Assembly (NCBI GenBank): GCA_937864995.1
Contig: CALMDL010000216.1
Span: forward strand, 1-8,919
From: an uncultured Candidatus Altimarinota bacterium
Lineage (GTDB): Bacteria; Patescibacteriota; Gracilibacteria; BD1-5; UBA6164
Length of the DNA stretch: 8,919 nucleotides
Reading direction: 5' to 3'
Position numbers and translations under genes: made by a program. The notes beneath the pieces were generated by a model that did not search any database, was not told where the DNA came from, and was given only the letters and a program-made list of their open reading frames with translations. Below are positions 8,222 through 8,919 of the stretch, piece by piece; position 1 is the stretch's first letter; every line of letters begins with the position of its first letter.

Positions 8222-8452
8222 CTATTTTTGCCTAAAAACTATCCTTCATTTAGTCAAATCATATGGAGACAACTCAACCAAAACCTTATCTCATTCGATA
8301 AGCTTTATAAAGTTATTTCTCATCTTTCAACTAAGGTATCATTGGATAATTGTTCATCAAAACTCTTCTGGTAATTGAATATCAAATACCAGACCAGGTA
8401 GAGCCTTAATTATAGTTCATTCTACCTCGATTTTATCTTCTTTGTTTGACAT
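8222..8452 (-). CDS. infA: Translation initiation factor IF-1
   Basis: IF-1 occupies the 30S A site during initiation and helps IF-2 and IF-3. The 76-residue OB-fold protein reads MSNKEDKIEVEGTIIKALPG at the N-terminus, then LSGKMRNNFIKLIEGDKVLV and ends LSPYDLTKGRIVFRQK, matching HISGKMRxNYIRIxxGDKVxVEL and PYDLTKGRIxxR. Seven of 8 glycines are TGA, including a double TGA-TGA in EFGGT, so the longest standard-code stretch is under 20 codons. It opens the cluster and sits next to rpmJ as in many bacteria. No secY, adk or map lies upstream; a cNMP-binding protein does. The start has no Shine-Dalgarno motif and the gene ends in TAG. Confidence 0.95.
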
Positions 8453-8486
8453 GAGTAAGTCAATAAAATAACAAAAATGTGCCAGC

Positions 8487-8514
8487 ATTCTATACAAAAA
8501 AGAACTAAATGCAA
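8487..8514 (-). promoter_or_regulatory. Possible promoter for the infA cluster
   Basis: On the minus strand, TTGCAT (8514-8509) is followed after 16 bp by TAGAAT (8492-8487), about 35 bp before the infA ATG. The -10 matches the consensus at five of six positions; the -35 is weak. The -35 would lie inside the stem of the upstream terminator. A promoter somewhere here is expected because a terminator precedes the cluster; the exact site is a guess. Confidence 0.35.
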
Positions 8515-8542
8515 ATCTTTTTTTTATTTTTTGCATTTAGTT
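8503..8542 (-). terminator. Terminator after the cNMP-binding gene
   Basis: AACTAAATGCAAA (8503-8515) and TTTGCATTTAGTT (8530-8542) form a perfect 13-bp stem around a 14-nt A/T loop. On the minus strand the stem is followed by CTTTTTT. This separates transcription of the cNMP-binding gene from the infA cluster. On the plus strand no T-run follows, so the minus direction is preferred. Confidence 0.75.
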
Positions 8543-8554
8543 ACATTTAACTTG

Positions 8555-8575
8555 ACTATTAAGCTATTTAATAGT
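8555..8575. repeat. Hairpin just after the cNMP-binding gene
   Basis: ACTATTAA (8555-8562) pairs with TTAATAGT (8568-8575) around GCTAT. It begins 8 nt past the stop codon at 8584 on the minus strand, ahead of the stronger terminator stem. It may protect the 3' end or assist termination. Confidence 0.5.
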
Positions 8576-8583
8576 TAAAAATA

Positions 8584-8919
8584 TTATTTAATTGTTGTTT
8601 CTACTATCTTATTATCAATTATCCTATCATTTATTATATCTTTTATTTTATTTAATAATAAAGGGTATTTTTTTGCCAATTCTTTAATTGAAAATGATAA
8701 TATTGTAATCATAGATGAATCCTCTAATGAAATTGCAGTTGCCATTCTTTTATTTGTATCTCAAAATAATGCCATTTCTCAAAGTAATTCTTCAGCAAGA
8801 ACATTTCACAAAACAACTTCTTTTCAACTTATAACCTTTCTTATTTCAAAACTACCTTTTTTAAGAATATACATAGCATTAGCCTCATCTCCTTCTTTAA
8901 AAAGAATCTCTCATTTTTT
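8584..8919 (-). CDS. Cyclic-nucleotide-binding-domain protein, C-terminal part (cut by window edge)
   Basis: Only the last 111 codons are in the window. They form most of a CNMP-binding beta-roll: GEILFKEGDEANAMYILKKG (about 3-22 of the visible part), an EIRKVISGKEVVLG strand pair, then the phosphate-binding cassette LLGEMALFGDTNKRMATA with the RxATA arginine that holds the cyclic phosphate. A helical tail, SIKELAKKYPLLLNKIKDII and onward, follows, and no DNA-binding helix-turn-helix comes after it, so it is not a CRP/FNR regulator of the usual layout. The partner domain, if any, lies upstream outside the window. Five of 7 glycines are TGA. It could be a stand-alone ligand sensor or the tail of a membrane or enzyme fusion; I cannot tell. 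It ends in TAA and has its own terminator. Confidence 0.82.

Noticed and set aside
5482..8452. Degraded ribosomal genes with many premature stops
   Set aside because: Every TGA lies in frame at a Gly site, lengths match the families and no frameshifts were found; under table 25 all genes are intact.

Overview
This window comes from a low-GC bacterium that reads UGA as glycine (translation table 25), which points to the candidate-phyla-radiation lineages Absconditabacteria (SR1) or Gracilibacteria (BD1-5). The sequence cannot separate the two. The evidence is internal. In fifteen genes, in-frame TGA falls where glycine is invariant: L36 ends QRQ-TGA-TAA where the family ends QRQG, S12 reads I-TGA-GGT-E-TGA-HN for IGGEGHN, and RpoA and IF-1 show the same. 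TGG still reads as Trp (KWYII in L13), which excludes the mycoplasma code. All visible stops are TAA or TAG. With ordinary tables these genes look like fragments or pseudogenes; all are intact.

Layout. Bases 1-1319 (minus) hold the N-terminal part of DNA gyrase subunit A, cut by the window edge. A 147-bp divergent spacer with a promoter-like site for each direction separates it from a plus-strand bifunctional, archaeal-style GlmU-like sugar nucleotidyltransferase/acyltransferase (1467-2642). A 220-bp convergent spacer with four inverted repeats, at least two of them intrinsic terminators, follows. Bases 2863-8452 are one minus-strand translation/transcription cluster. Read in its own direction it is infA-rpmJ-rpsM-rpsK-rpsD-rpoA-rplQ-rplM-rpsI-rpsL-rpsG-rpmA. 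At the right edge (8584-8919, minus) is the C-terminal end of a cyclic-nucleotide-binding-domain protein, separated from infA by a terminator hairpin.

How the genes fit together. The cluster joins the alpha-operon core (infA to rplQ), the rplM-rpsI pair, and rpsL-rpsG without fusA or tuf, and ends with rpmA without rplU. It makes an initiation factor, RNA polymerase alpha and ten ribosomal proteins. Spacers within it run from 12 to 115 bp. None of the fourteen visible starts has a recognisable Shine-Dalgarno sequence.

UGA use is uneven. By hand count, about 23 of 93 glycines in the ribosomal proteins are TGA, against 34 of 38 in the GlmU-like gene, 7 of 8 in infA and 16 of 26 in rpoA.

No gene-free stretch exceeds 300 bases. 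I see no tRNA, rRNA, CRISPR array, insertion sequence or other mobile element.
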